A DNA stretch of 64,000 bases from contig JASJBF010000018.1 in NCBI GenBank assembly GCA_030066685.1, forward strand, positions 85,883 through 149,882. The letters run 5' to 3'. The notes below the pieces were generated by a model. That model saw nothing but the letters and a program-made list of their open reading frames with translations, was not told the DNA's origin and searched no databases. The position numbers and the translations under genes are program-made. Source of the stretch: Kiloniellales bacterium. Lineage in GTDB: Bacteria > Pseudomonadota > Alphaproteobacteria > Kiloniellales > JAKSBE01. Positions 46,953-56,082 of the stretch are shown one piece after another (position 1 is the first letter of the stretch; every line of letters starts with the position of its first letter).

Positions 46953-48284
46953 CTACCTCCTCTGGAACTCGGCGCTGGCCAGCAGCAGGGTCAACCCGTC
47001 GCTGCGCGAGGGCGCGCGCGCGATCATGGTCCCGGTCTCCGGCGCCGCGACCGGTGCGATGACCGCCTTCGCCAGGGCCCGGGGGTCGAGCCGGTCGCCG
47101 ATGCGCTGGGCGACCGCGGTCGCGAACTCGATCCGCTTGAGCAGGGCGTCGGGGGCGGCCCAGAGCTCGGCGGTGTCCGGCCAGCCGGCCGGCGAGGGCG
47201 CGGACCAGGGCGCCTGGCCGAGCAGCCGCAGGGGCGGGACCAGACGCATGGCATCGCCGCGGAAATCCGTCGCCCGAAGGGTCGAGACCACCAGGTCCTG
47301 CGGCGTCTTCAGCTTGGCGAGGGGCTCCTGCCAGGGCTCCGCCAGCCGAACCAGGGCGAGGGAGACCTGGCGCAGGTCCCCGTCGCTGTCCCGGAAGACC
47401 CGGGCCAGGCGGTCGACGGCCGCGGCCGGCGGCGTGTCGGCGATGAAGTGCCGGCCCAGCTTGAGGGCGATGTGCTGCGCCGTCGCCGGATGGCGGGCCA
47501 GATCGGCGAGGGCGGCCTCGCCCTCCGAGATGCCGGCCTCCCGGTAGCGCCGCCCGAGCAGCGTCTTGTCGCCCGGCTCGTGGGCCAGCCGGTGGAACTT
47601 GAAGCCGCCGGGATCGGCGTCCTTGCCCGGGCGTGCCAGGCTCCAGCCGGTCAGGATCTTGGCCAGCGCGCGGACGTCGTCCTGCGCGTAGCCGCCGTCG
47701 ACCCCCAGGGTGTGGAGCTCGAGGATCTCCCGGGCCAGGTTTTCGTTGAGGCCCTTGCCGCGCCAGCGGCCGGCGCGCGAGTTCGGGCCGAGCGATTGGG
47801 CATTGTCGAGGTAGAGCAGCATCGCCGGATGGCGGCTCGCGGCCAGGAGCATGTCGGCGAAGCGCCCAGTGACGTGCGGGCGGATCGCCTCGCGCTCGAA
47901 GCCGCCGGCGACGCCGAAGAGCACCGGGCGCTTGACCGAGACGGTGAAATGATTGCTCCAGAAGGCGACGAGGCGCTCGTGGAAGGGGGCCTCGCTGCGA
48001 AGCGCCGCCAGGGTTCGCAGCCCGGCCTCCCGCATGTAGGCCTCGCGCGCCTGGCGGCGGATCACCTTGGCGAGGTCGCGCCCCTCGCGGCGGGCTTCAA
48101 GGAAGGCGGCCACGGCCTCCCGCGCCGGCGGCAGGCCGCGCAGCGGCTCGGGCAAGGCCGGCTCCGCGTCGAGCTGGGACTCCAGCCAGCCTCGAGGATC
48201 CGAGGCCAGGGTTGGAAGCTGCCCCGGCCTGGCCCCGAGGCCGAAGCGGTTCGCCGCGATGAAGGCTTCGCGCAGCCCTGTCAT
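46953..48284 (-). CDS. DUF1800 domain protein
   Basis: A 443-residue protein. LREAFIAANRFGLGARPGQL at the start and the long helical middle (MREAGLRTLAALRSEAPFHERLVAFWSNHFTVS, NENLAREILELHTLGVDGGYAQDDVRALAKILTGWS) identify DUF1800. ATG 48284 is chosen because the upstream in-frame sequence is Arg-rich and unlike the family. It is the first gene of a two-gene unit with DUF1501. No signal peptide is obvious, so it may travel with its Tat partner. Function unknown. Confidence 0.9.
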   Translation of the reverse strand: MTGLREAFIAANRFGLGARPGQLPTLASDPRGWLESQLDAEPALPEPLRGLPPAREAVAAFLEARREGRDLAKVIRRQAREAYMREAGLRTLAALRSEAPFHERLVAFWSNHFTVSVKRPVLFGVAGGFEREAIRPHVTGRFADMLLAASRHPAMLLYLDNAQSLGPNSRAGRWRGKGLNENLAREILELHTLGVDGGYAQDDVRALAKILTGWSLARPGKDADPGGFKFHRLAHEPGDKTLLGRRYREAGISEGEAALADLARHPATAQHIALKLGRHFIADTPPAAAVDRLARVFRDSDGDLRQVSLALVRLAEPWQEPLAKLKTPQDLVVSTLRATDFRGDAMRLVPPLRLLGQAPWSAPSPAGWPDTAELWAAPDALLKRIEFATAVAQRIGDRLDPRALAKAVIAPVAAPETGTMIARAPSRSDGLTLLLASAEFQRR

Positions 48285-49037
48285 GACACGCCCCGATGTC
48301 GTCACCCGAGGGGAAGTCGCCCCGTCCCGACGGCGCCCCGAGGTCCTGGCCGGGGCCCTGACCGGGCGGCGCCTCTTCCTTTTACCCGGAACTTCGGCAA
48401 ACCCTGCGGATCTTCTTCGCTTCGGCAGGTCGGGTCGCAACCGCCCAGGTCGGCGGTCGCCGGGAGGGTTGCCGGGGCAGCGAAGGAGTTAGGGCGTCTC
48501 CTCGCTGCCCCAGCAGTTCACCTCCGGATCCATCGGTGAGGCGGTCTGTCCGACGGACCCTCGGAGGTCGGACTCACTGCCGCCCGGGCGGCAGAAAGGA
48601 AATCCGGTCCTTCAAGGCTTTCGATCCCGGCAATCGCGGCGCGCCGAAGGCCTGGGTTTCCCCCAGCCATCGTCATCGGCTGCCGTCTCCGTGATCGCCC
48701 CGCCCGCGCTTCTCCCCCAGGTGGCTCTCGCGGGTCGCGGCCCCGGAATCGGTCACCAAGTGGTTCGTATTGCTGTTATTTCATGCTCCGGACGCCCTGC
48801 CTGTGGTCTTTCGCACAGGTGCGGCGGGCCGGGCCGCAGGCCTTGGGGCAGGCCGCCGATGGCGGTTCCGCGGCCGGACGAGGCGCGATGTCCACGCCGG
48901 CTTGTGTCGCCGGCCGGCGGACAGGACTCCGGGCCAAGAGCGCTCAGGCTGGACTGGCCGCGACTTTTGATGTGAATTGCTGGGACGGGGGGGCCGCGGC
49001 GCTTTTTTGGGGCGGCTGAGGAACAGGGACGACCGTC
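48285..49037. other. 753-bp region without a supported gene
   Basis: It lies between the divergent DUF1800 and Crp/Fnr genes. Open frames exist on both strands but none has a ribosome-binding site plus sensible protein composition. One perfect 18-bp palindrome (CTGCCGCCC plus its complement) is at 48577-48594. It may contain both promoters. Confidence 0.4.
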
Positions 49038-49757
49038 ATGTCGGATACGCACAGCCTCAAGAACATCGCCATCTTTCGCGGCCTGGGCGACGAGGCGCTC
49101 GCCAAGATCGCCGGCCAGTGCGAATGGCGGCGCTTCATGGCCGGCCAGGAGATCATCAGCCATCACGACGGGTCCCTGGACGCCTATTTTCTGGTCGAGG
49201 GCAAGGCGCGGATCATCATCTACTCCTTCTCCGGCAAGCCGGTGATCTTTCGCGACGCCCGGCCCGGCGAGGTCTTCGGCGAGTTCGCGGCCATCGACCA
49301 ACTGCCGCGCTCGGCCACGGTCGAGGCGACGACCGACTGCCTGACAGCGGCGATCAAGCCGCAGCCCTTCCTGGACGTCCTGCTGAGCAATCCCGAAGTC
49401 GCCGGCAACACCATGCGCTGGCTGGTCGCCCAGGCCCGCGCCCTGACCGGCAGGGTGCTGGAGTTCAGCACCCTGGCGGTCCGGAACCGGCTGCATGCCG
49501 AGCTCCTGCGCCTGGCAAAGGAGAACATCCGCGAGGACGGATCGGCGGTGATCTCGCCGCTGCCGACGCACGCCGACCTCGCCAGCCGAATCTCGACCCA
49601 CCGGGAGGCGGTGACCCGCGAGATGCGCCGCCTCACCGTGTCCGGCCTGATCGAGAAGAAAGGCGAGAGCACGATCATCTGCGACATCCAGGAGTTCGGC
49701 AAGCTGGTCGAGGAAGTCCTGGGGGAATCGCTCCTGGACATGGGCAACAGCTTCTGA
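49038..49757 (+). CDS. Crp/Fnr family transcriptional regulator
   Basis: A 239-residue regulator with an N-terminal cyclic-nucleotide-binding-like barrel (GQEIISHHDGSLDAYFLVEGKARIIIYSFSGKPVIFRDARPGEVFGEFAAID) and a C-terminal winged helix (LPTHADLASRISTHREAVTREMRRLTVSGLIEKKGESTIICD). The Cys cluster of FNR is absent, so it is more like a Crp branch; PGEVFGEFAAID with LPRSATVEA resembles the phosphate-binding cassette of cAMP sites. The ligand is not known. Its targets cannot be named from the window. Confidence 0.9.
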   Translation: MSDTHSLKNIAIFRGLGDEALAKIAGQCEWRRFMAGQEIISHHDGSLDAYFLVEGKARIIIYSFSGKPVIFRDARPGEVFGEFAAIDQLPRSATVEATTDCLTAAIKPQPFLDVLLSNPEVAGNTMRWLVAQARALTGRVLEFSTLAVRNRLHAELLRLAKENIREDGSAVISPLPTHADLASRISTHREAVTREMRRLTVSGLIEKKGESTIICDIQEFGKLVEEVLGESLLDMGNSF

Positions 49758-49936
49758 ACCGCGGCCGCGCGGCCGGCACGCCTGCGGCCCGAGCGAAGAC
49801 AAGCCACCTGAATCTGTGGAATCGAACCGGACTGTGACGGCCGTCACAGGATTCCTGTGCGCTTTGCCACCGGGTGTCCGAGCCGTCTCTGGGACTCTCG
49901 GCCAAAGACCGACGCAACCATAAGAAAGCGCAACCA

Positions 49937-50119
49937 ATGCTATCCCACGACGGAAGGGCCGGGGCCTCGTTCCGGGAGATCCTGGCCGCTTGGGCCATCT
50001 GCAGTGCGCTGTACTTGCTGATCGCCCTGGCGCCCTTGGGGGCGTCGCTGTCCGAGTCTTCGGAGGAGCGGCGCCCGCAGGAGGCAAAAAGCCTGGAGCT
50101 GACCCGCGGCCGGGAATGA
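49937..50119 (+). CDS. Small single-span membrane protein (60 aa), uncertain
   Basis: The frame from ATG 49937 encodes a basic start, one hydrophobic span (FREILAAWAICSALYLLIALAPLGASL) and a charged tail (EERRPQEAKSLELTRGRE). The ribosome-binding site is weak. It could also start at GTG 49874. Hydrophobic organisation and end position suggest a real small membrane protein, but the support is modest. Confidence 0.4.
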   Translation: MLSHDGRAGASFREILAAWAICSALYLLIALAPLGASLSESSEERRPQEAKSLELTRGRE

Positions 50120-50145
50120 TCGCCTGACGCCGCGGCCGCCGGGCG

Positions 50146-51831
50146 TCAGGCGTCGAAGTCGCGCAGCAGCCGGCCCGGGCGGGCCTCGCGCAGCAGGCGG
50201 CCGTCGCGGTCGACCACCCGCGTGCCGTTGACCCAGAGGCCGTGCAGGCCGACGGCGTCGGTGGTCAGGCGCGCCGCGCCGGCCGGCAGGTCGTGGACCC
50301 GGCGCTTGGGCCCGCGGCCGATCCGCTGCGGGTCGAAGAGCATCAGGTCGGCCGCGTAGCCGGCCGCGATCCGACCGCGCCCGGGCAGGCGGAAGATCTC
50401 CGCCGGCTTGGCGGTCAGCTCGTGGACCGCAGCCTCCATGGTCAGCACGCCCAGGCCCCGCGACCAGTGCCCCAGCAGGTGCAGGCCGAAGCCGGCGTCG
50501 CAGAAGAAGGTCAAGTGCGCGCCGGCGTCCGACAGCGCGACCGAGGCGTTGGGGTCCCGGATCGCCCGGCCGACGGCCTCCTCGTCGGAGTTCAGCAGGA
50601 CCGCGGTGAAGAGGCTGGCCAGGTCCTCAGAGATCGCGAAGTCCAGCATCCAGTCGAGCGGGTGCCGGTCGGCCGCTTCGGCGAGCTCCGAGACCTTGCG
50701 GTGCTCGAGGTGCCGGTTCTCGGGCAGGGCCGCCTCGGTCAGCTCGATCTTGTGCCACTCGCCGTTGAAAAGGCGGACCCCGGCCGGCGCCTCCAGCTCC
50801 GCCTTGACCGCCGCGCGGAAGCCAGGATCGGCCAGCACCTGCTTGAGTGCCGCACCCGAGACCTCCATCGCCGGCGCCCAGGCGGCAAAGCCCTCCAGGG
50901 GGTAGGCCGAGGCGAGGGTGAAGTCCATGGTCAGGGGGCAGCAGCTGACCTGACCCCAGAGCTCCCGGCCCCGGGCCCGGGCCTCGGCGATCTGGCCCAG
51001 CTCCCGGAAGATGCCCTCGGGGTTGGTCGGGTTGTGCAGCAGGGCGGCGATCATCACCGGGCGTCCCGCCTTTGCGGCCAGGCGCTCCAGGTAGGGCACG
51101 TCGCTGCGGTCGCCCTTGGTCAGCATGAAGAGGCCGCGCCCGGAGGCCGCCATGGCGCCGACCAGGGCCTCCAGCTCCCGGTCGTCGGCCAGGCGCGAGG
51201 GCATGGGCCGGCCGCCCCAGCCGTTGTGCTGCGGCGCGGTCGAGGTCGCGAAGCCGAGCGCGCCGACCGCCATGGCCTCGCGGACGATGGCGGCCATGGC
51301 CGCGACTTCGTCCTCGTCGGCCGCCCGCTCGACCGCCGCCGGCCCCATGACGTAGCTGCGCAGCGCGCTGTGGCCGATGAAGGCGGCGACGTTGGCGGCG
51401 ACGCCGCGCCGCTCGATGGCGTCGAGGTACTCGGGAAAGCTCTCGAAGTCCCAGGCGATCCCCCGCTCGAGCGCCTCCAGCGACATGCCCTCGACCTGGG
51501 TCAGGTTGCGCATCACCAGGTCGCGGTCGGCCTCGCGGCAGGGCGCGATGGTGAAACCGCAGTTGCCGATCACGGCGGTGGTCACGCCCAGCGCCGGGGA
51601 GGGCGTCAGGCAGGGGTCCCAGGTGATCTGAGCGTCGTAGTGGGTGTGGCTGTCGACGATCCCCGGCATGAGCGCAAGGCCGCCGGCGTCGACGACCTCG
51701 GCGTCCGATGGGACCGAGAGGTCTGGACCGAGCCCGGCGATCCGGCCGTCGGCCACCGCGACGTCGCAGCCCTCCTGCCGCTCCGAACCGCTGCCGTCGA
51801 AAACCGTCGCGTCCTTGATCACCAGGTCCAT
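50146..51831 (-). CDS. N-acyl-D-amino-acid deacylase / D-aminoacylase family amidohydrolase
   Basis: A 561-residue amidohydrolase. The metal-binding motif HTHYDAQITWDP lies near residue 66, and the family blocks GVTTAVIGNCGFTIAPCR, GALGFATSTAPQHNG and ALSDAGAHLTFFCDAGFGLHLLGHW are present. The N-terminus DLVIKDATVFDGSG and C-terminus DLPAGAARLTTDAVGLHGLWVNGTRVVDRDG are typical for the D-aminoacylase branch. ATG 51831 gives the standard start. Such enzymes release D-amino acids from N-acyl forms; the exact substrate is inferred from family only. Confidence 0.85.
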   Translation of the reverse strand: MDLVIKDATVFDGSGSERQEGCDVAVADGRIAGLGPDLSVPSDAEVVDAGGLALMPGIVDSHTHYDAQITWDPCLTPSPALGVTTAVIGNCGFTIAPCREADRDLVMRNLTQVEGMSLEALERGIAWDFESFPEYLDAIERRGVAANVAAFIGHSALRSYVMGPAAVERAADEDEVAAMAAIVREAMAVGALGFATSTAPQHNGWGGRPMPSRLADDRELEALVGAMAASGRGLFMLTKGDRSDVPYLERLAAKAGRPVMIAALLHNPTNPEGIFRELGQIAEARARGRELWGQVSCCPLTMDFTLASAYPLEGFAAWAPAMEVSGAALKQVLADPGFRAAVKAELEAPAGVRLFNGEWHKIELTEAALPENRHLEHRKVSELAEAADRHPLDWMLDFAISEDLASLFTAVLLNSDEEAVGRAIRDPNASVALSDAGAHLTFFCDAGFGLHLLGHWSRGLGVLTMEAAVHELTAKPAEIFRLPGRGRIAAGYAADLMLFDPQRIGRGPKRRVHDLPAGAARLTTDAVGLHGLWVNGTRVVDRDGRLLREARPGRLLRDFDA

Positions 51832-52194
51832 TTCGACCCTCCCAGATCGCTGCAGACCTTGCGGCCCGAGACCACTGTCCCAAGGCCGACGGTCGCTTGG
51901 CAAGGGGCCTGGCGCGGGCAATCCCGGTTCGGGCGTCCATCCGAAGCCGCGCCTACGCGGCCTGCCTCGCCGGAGCGGATCAAGTCCAGAAGCGGGCAAA
52001 TCTCCTGTTTCGCAGGAGAAATCTGCCGAAGGTCAGTATTACTGATGTCATATCTTGTATCGGGGATTACCCTTGCTGGTATTTATCAGGGATTTGCACT
52101 AATATTTACTCAAATAAGAGATAAAACTTCACCTTGCTACCTCGAGTTGCGGCGAACTGTTCTTTGTGAATACTGTTAAGACTTCGGAGGGGAT
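51832..52194. other. AT-rich intergenic region with hairpin
   Basis: TCTCCTG-TTTCG-CAGGAGA forms a small hairpin at 52001-52019. From about 52030 to 52190 the DNA is markedly AT-rich. An open frame of 44 codons (52045-52179) with a hydrophobic start is present but has a weak ribosome-binding site. Most likely this is the promoter of the coiled-coil gene, whose GGAGGGG lies at 52186-52192. Confidence 0.45.
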
Positions 52195-53811
52195 ATGAGC
52201 AGGGCGGTCTCCGTCACCGGACTGGCGGTCGTTTGCGATCCCAAGACTTCTCGTCACTTCACCGGCCGGCGCAGGTGTTTTCCGAGGCCTTCGACAAGTC
52301 TGCAACCGCGGGTTTCGTGGCACTCGGCCCGGCGTCTGGCGCTGGTCTTCGCCGTCGGACTGTCCTTGCCCTTCCTTCCGGGCAGCAATGTCGCCTTCGG
52401 CGCCGGCGAGGCCGAGACCCTGCGCCAGGCCCTGGAGCAGGAGAAGCTGAAGTCGGCCGCGCTGGAGGCCGAGCTCGAAAAGACCCGCAGCGAGATGCAG
52501 GCCCGAATCGACGAGGCGCGCGACGAGCTCTCGACGCGGCTCGAGGAGCTCTTCGCCAGCGTGACCTGGAAGAGCGATCCGGAGGTCGCCGTCCTGCGTC
52601 GGAAGCTCGACGCCGCCGGCGCGGAGATCGCCGGTCTCACCTCCGCCAAGGAGAATTCCCGGGCCTATGCGTCCAGGCTCGAAACGCGACTGCGCGACGT
52701 GAACCGGAAGGTCGAGGGGCTCGAGGTCGCGGCCGGCGAGGCGGCCGCGCGCTTCCAGAAGGAACTGGCGGCCTCGGAGGAGACGATCGAGGGCCTGAAG
52801 GCCGCCGTTGCCGAGGCCGAGGCGGCCCGCGCCGAGACCGCCGCGCAGGTCGAGCAGGCCCGGGCCAAGCAGGACGTCTGGGCGAACCGGGTGGTCGGCG
52901 CCAACAACGCGGCGCTGATCGCGGCGGCGGACGCCCAGGCGCAGCGCGAGAAGGTTGAAGGCCTGGAAGCGAAGCTCGAGGAGACCGGCAGCGAGCGGGA
53001 TGCCCTGAAGCAGGAGCTGGAGCAAGCGGAGCGCGAGATCGGCGCGCGGATCGAGCGGGTCTTCGCAGCCGCCTCCGGGGCGGCCAACTCGGAGGTCGAA
53101 ACCCTGCGCAAGGAGCTGGAAGCCAGCAACAAGCAGATCGTCAGTCTCGAGGCCTCCGGCGGCGCGGCGCAGGCGCTCGAGGCGGAGCTGGCCAGCCTCC
53201 GAAAGGAGTCGCGCAGGCTGGAAGCCGCGGTCGAGACGGCCGAGACCGCGCGTGCCGCGGCCGAGGCGCGGCTCAATGAAAGCCAGGGCGGCAAGCAGGA
53301 CGAGCTTCGGGAGCTCCGCAAGACGGCCCAGGCCCTGACGGCCGAGCGGGACGCCGCGAAGACGGAGATCGGGAAGCTTGCCAAGATCCTCCAGACGACT
53401 CAGCAGCAGGCCCAAGGCCTGCAGGAGGCCCTGAGCCGTTCCCAGGAGGCGCGCAAGCGGGTGGGCGGCCAGCTTGAGGCGGCGCTGGCGCGCGCGGAGG
53501 CCCAGGGCCGGGCGCTGGCAGCCGCGAAGGCGTCCAGCGCGGAGACCGCGACCCTGCGCCGGCAGCTGTCCGACACCAAGGGCGAGATGTCCCGCATCCG
53601 CCAGGAGCTGACCCGCGCCCGGGCGGAGGTCGACGCGGCGCGGGGGGAGATATCGCAACGCATCGGCCAGCTCATCGCTGCGGCGGCGGAGAAGGAGTCC
53701 AGCCCTGATGTCGTGCGGTTGAAAGAGAAGTTGGCGGCGGCAGAGCAGGAGATCGCCAGGCTGGCTGCGGCCTTGAAGGCGCGTCAGGAAGCCGGATCGG
53801 TCAACAACTAG
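52195..53811 (+). CDS. Long coiled-coil protein with N-terminal hydrophobic segment
   Basis: A 538-residue protein. After about 40 basic residues comes one hydrophobic segment (LALVFAVGLSLPFLPGSNVAFG). From residue about 75 to the end it is almost unbroken heptad-type Ala/Glu/Lys/Arg helix (EAETLRQALEQEKLKSAALEAELEKT and similar). Internal repeats are visible: units with ARIDEARDELSTRLEELFASV, ARIERVFAAASGAANSEVETLRKELEAS and ARGEISQRIGQLIAAAAEKESS share the same pattern. It is probably an envelope structural or scaffold protein. No enzyme motif. GGAGGGG supports the ATG. Confidence 0.75.
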   Translation: MSRAVSVTGLAVVCDPKTSRHFTGRRRCFPRPSTSLQPRVSWHSARRLALVFAVGLSLPFLPGSNVAFGAGEAETLRQALEQEKLKSAALEAELEKTRSEMQARIDEARDELSTRLEELFASVTWKSDPEVAVLRRKLDAAGAEIAGLTSAKENSRAYASRLETRLRDVNRKVEGLEVAAGEAAARFQKELAASEETIEGLKAAVAEAEAARAETAAQVEQARAKQDVWANRVVGANNAALIAAADAQAQREKVEGLEAKLEETGSERDALKQELEQAEREIGARIERVFAAASGAANSEVETLRKELEASNKQIVSLEASGGAAQALEAELASLRKESRRLEAAVETAETARAAAEARLNESQGGKQDELRELRKTAQALTAERDAAKTEIGKLAKILQTTQQQAQGLQEALSRSQEARKRVGGQLEAALARAEAQGRALAAAKASSAETATLRRQLSDTKGEMSRIRQELTRARAEVDAARGEISQRIGQLIAAAAEKESSPDVVRLKEKLAAAEQEIARLAAALKARQEAGSVNN

Positions 53812-53959
53812 GCGGGGGCGCGCCCTTGCGTCCTCGGGCGTCCCGGAGCCTCGATCGGGACCGCTCGAGGGCGCAAGGGGCGGCCCGCCGCGGGCTGGGC
53901 AGTCGGTCGGCCGCTTCGGCGCGTCCGCGGCGGCCCTTCGAAAGCAAGGAGTTTAGGGA

Positions 53960-54922
53960 ATGAGCCGTCGTTTTCCGCTTTTCCTTCTGGGCCTGCTGGC
54001 GCTGCTCTGGAGCGGCGCGGCCCAGGCGCAGAGCGTCGACCTGCGCAAGCAGATGGAGCTGGTGAACGCCGGCACCGTCGGGATCATCTCCGGCGGCGTC
54101 ACCGGCACCTACGTGCGCTTCGCCTCGGACCTCTCGAACGCCCTCGACGACGGCTACGAGCACCGGGTCCTGGCGGTGCTCGGCAAGGGCTCGGTCCGCA
54201 ACATCGAAGACCTCCTGATGCTGCGCGGCATCGACATCGCGATCGTCCAGTCCGACGTGCTGGACTTCTACCGGGACTCGATGCTCTTCCCGAACGTCGA
54301 GAAGAAGATCGCCTACATCACCAAGCTCTACAACGAGGAGGTCCACCTGCTGGCGCGCAAGGAGATCGCCCAGGCCGCCGACCTCCAGGGCCGCAAGGTC
54401 AACTTCGGGACCCAGGGCAGCGGCACCTTCATGACCGCCAGCATCATCTTCGACGAGCTGGGGATCGCGGTCGACGCGACGACCTTCTCGGAGCCGATCG
54501 CCCTCGACAAGCTCCGCGGCGGGGAGATCGCCGCCCTGGTCTTCGTCGGCGGCAAGCCGGTCACCCTGCTGCGCGAGATCGCCGGGGAGGACGACCTGGC
54601 GCTGCTGCCGATCCCGGCCGAGCGGATCAAGGGCGCCTACCTGCCCACCAGCCTGACCGCGGAGAGCTATCCCAACCTCATCGCCGCCGGCGAGGAGGTG
54701 CCCACGGTGGCCGTGGGCGCCGTCATGGCCGCCTACAGCTGGCCGGAGAGCCATCCGCGCAGCGCCAAGGTGCGGCGCTTCGTCCAGCGCTTCTTCGAGA
54801 AGTTCGACACCTTCCAGACCAGCCCCTTCCATCCGAAGTGGAAGGAGGTCGACCTGCGCTCCGAGGTCCCGGGCTGGAAGCGCTTCGACGCCGCCAGCAC
54901 CTGGCTGGCCAAGAACCCCTGA
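53960..54922 (+). CDS. TAXI-family TRAP solute-binding protein without permease
   Basis: A 320-residue periplasmic protein with a signal peptide (RRFPLFLLGLLALLWSGAAQAQ). The motif GIISGGVTGTYVRFASDLSNAL and KVNFGTQGSGTFMTASIIFDELGI are characteristic of TAXI binding proteins, related to the glutamate-receptor-like family. No TRAP permease is adjacent. It is followed after seven bases by a Calx-beta protein, so the pair may form a sensing or structural unit. It might also serve the TRAP permease at 31227, whose own receptor gene is interrupted. Confidence 0.88.
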   Translation: MSRRFPLFLLGLLALLWSGAAQAQSVDLRKQMELVNAGTVGIISGGVTGTYVRFASDLSNALDDGYEHRVLAVLGKGSVRNIEDLLMLRGIDIAIVQSDVLDFYRDSMLFPNVEKKIAYITKLYNEEVHLLARKEIAQAADLQGRKVNFGTQGSGTFMTASIIFDELGIAVDATTFSEPIALDKLRGGEIAALVFVGGKPVTLLREIAGEDDLALLPIPAERIKGAYLPTSLTAESYPNLIAAGEEVPTVAVGAVMAAYSWPESHPRSAKVRRFVQRFFEKFDTFQTSPFHPKWKEVDLRSEVPGWKRFDAASTWLAKNP

Positions 54923-54929
54923 GCTTCGG

Positions 54930-55727
54930 ATGCGCAGGGCGGCAATGGAAGGGCGGAGCGGACGGATGGATGAGACTCACGGAGATCGGGGCCGCAGGCG
55001 GACTGCGGCGAGGCGGCCGGCACCGGGGGGCGCGGGCGAGCGGGCGGCGCGCCGGGCTCTGGCCCTGCCGCTGCTCGCCGCCGCCTGGCTCTGCGGCGCC
55101 CAGGCGGCGCTGGGCGCCAGCTTCACCCTGGAGGACGGCCGGCGGATCGAGGGCGAGATCGTCTACGCCCGCGGCAGCTCGCTGATGATCCGCGAGACCA
55201 GCGGGGCCCTGGTCCAGGTCGGCCGCAGCGCGGTCCAACGGGTCGAGCTCAAGGCCGGCAAGGCGGGCAAGGTCGCCGGCGACCTCCTGGGCTGGGACCA
55301 GGGCGTCTACGAGATCGACACCGCGGAGGCCGTCCTCATGGTCAAGGGCCGCAAGGTCCTCGAGGAGCGCCGCGTCATCCCGAAGATCACCGTGGCCTCG
55401 GCCGAGGAGAGCGAAGCCGCCGCCGAGATGGTCTTCGAGCTCGCCCTGTCGCGGCCGGTCAAGGCGGAGGTGCTGCTGATTTACGCCACGGCGGACGGCA
55501 CGGCGATGGCCGGCAGCGACTACGAGGCGGCGCGCGGCAGCGTGATCCTCGCCCCCGGCGCGACCAGCGCCGTGGTCACCATCACCCTGCTCGACGACCA
55601 GCTGGCGGAGGGCGACGAGAGCTTCGAGCTCCTGGTCACCAGCGACATGGACCTCTCCGAGGTCAAGGTCCAGCGCGCGGCGGCCAAGATCCTCGACGAC
55701 GAACCGCCCCAGGAAGCGCAGCAGTAG
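54930..55727 (+). CDS. Exported Calx-beta domain protein
   Basis: A 265-residue protein with an Arg-rich leader and signal (ALALPLLAAAWLCGAQAALGA). Residues about 65-145 are beta-rich with an Sm-like strand pattern (SFTLEDGRRIEGEIVYARGSSLMIRETSG). The last 100 residues form a Calx-beta domain (ADGTAMAGSDYEAARGSVILAPGATSAVVTITLLDDQLAEGDESFELLV), which in other proteins binds calcium. The start could also be ATG 54966. It lies seven bases after the TAXI gene and is likely co-expressed. Confidence 0.85.
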   Translation: MRRAAMEGRSGRMDETHGDRGRRRTAARRPAPGGAGERAARRALALPLLAAAWLCGAQAALGASFTLEDGRRIEGEIVYARGSSLMIRETSGALVQVGRSAVQRVELKAGKAGKVAGDLLGWDQGVYEIDTAEAVLMVKGRKVLEERRVIPKITVASAEESEAAAEMVFELALSRPVKAEVLLIYATADGTAMAGSDYEAARGSVILAPGATSAVVTITLLDDQLAEGDESFELLVTSDMDLSEVKVQRAAAKILDDEPPQEAQQ

Positions 55728-55767
55728 CCGAATAGGCTGTGTTCAAAGGAGAACTTGAAAAATAGGT

Positions 55768-55841
55768 TGGCTGGGGGACCAGGATTCGAACCTGGACTGC
55801 TCGGTCCAGAGCCGAGAGTTCTACCGTTAAACTATCCCCCA
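55768..55841 (-). tRNA. tRNA-Gln (anticodon CTG)
   Basis: On the minus strand a 74-nt cloverleaf is formed: acceptor TGGGGGA paired with TCCCCCA, anticodon stem CTCGG/CCGAG with loop CTCTGGA (anticodon CTG), T-arm CCAGG-TTCGAAT-CCTGG, and an encoded 3' CCA after discriminator G. It reads CAG glutamine codons. It is isolated, with no rRNA or other tRNA nearby. Confidence 0.97.
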
Positions 55842-56082
55842 GCAGGGGCCGGGCCTTGCGCAGCCCGGAGCGCGCCCTTCGGGAGGCCCGCGGTGGCCCC
55901 TATGTAGGCCGAGCGGGGGGCGGAATTCAACCCAAATCCGTGGAATTGGGTCCCATGGCCCCGGGGCCTCCGGCGCGGGCTCTGGCCTCGGGTGGCGCTT
56001 CGGGGTTAGACTCCCTGCCTCGTCAGGCGGCCCCGCCCGGGGCCCGGCTTTCCAAGCAGCCTGGAGCCCGCGGGGGAGGATC

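Noticed and set aside
48966..48979. FNR-type site (TTGAT half-site) before the Crp/Fnr gene
   Set aside because: Only the left half matches; the right half (ATTGC) differs from ATCAA at three of five bases.
48285..49037. Several short open frames in the 753-bp gap
   Set aside because: None has a ribosome-binding site with sensible amino-acid composition or a domain; kept as non-coding.
55768..55841. tRNA-Gln as an integration site for a mobile island
   Set aside because: No integrase, no direct repeat of the tRNA 3' end and no foreign-looking cargo were seen on either side.
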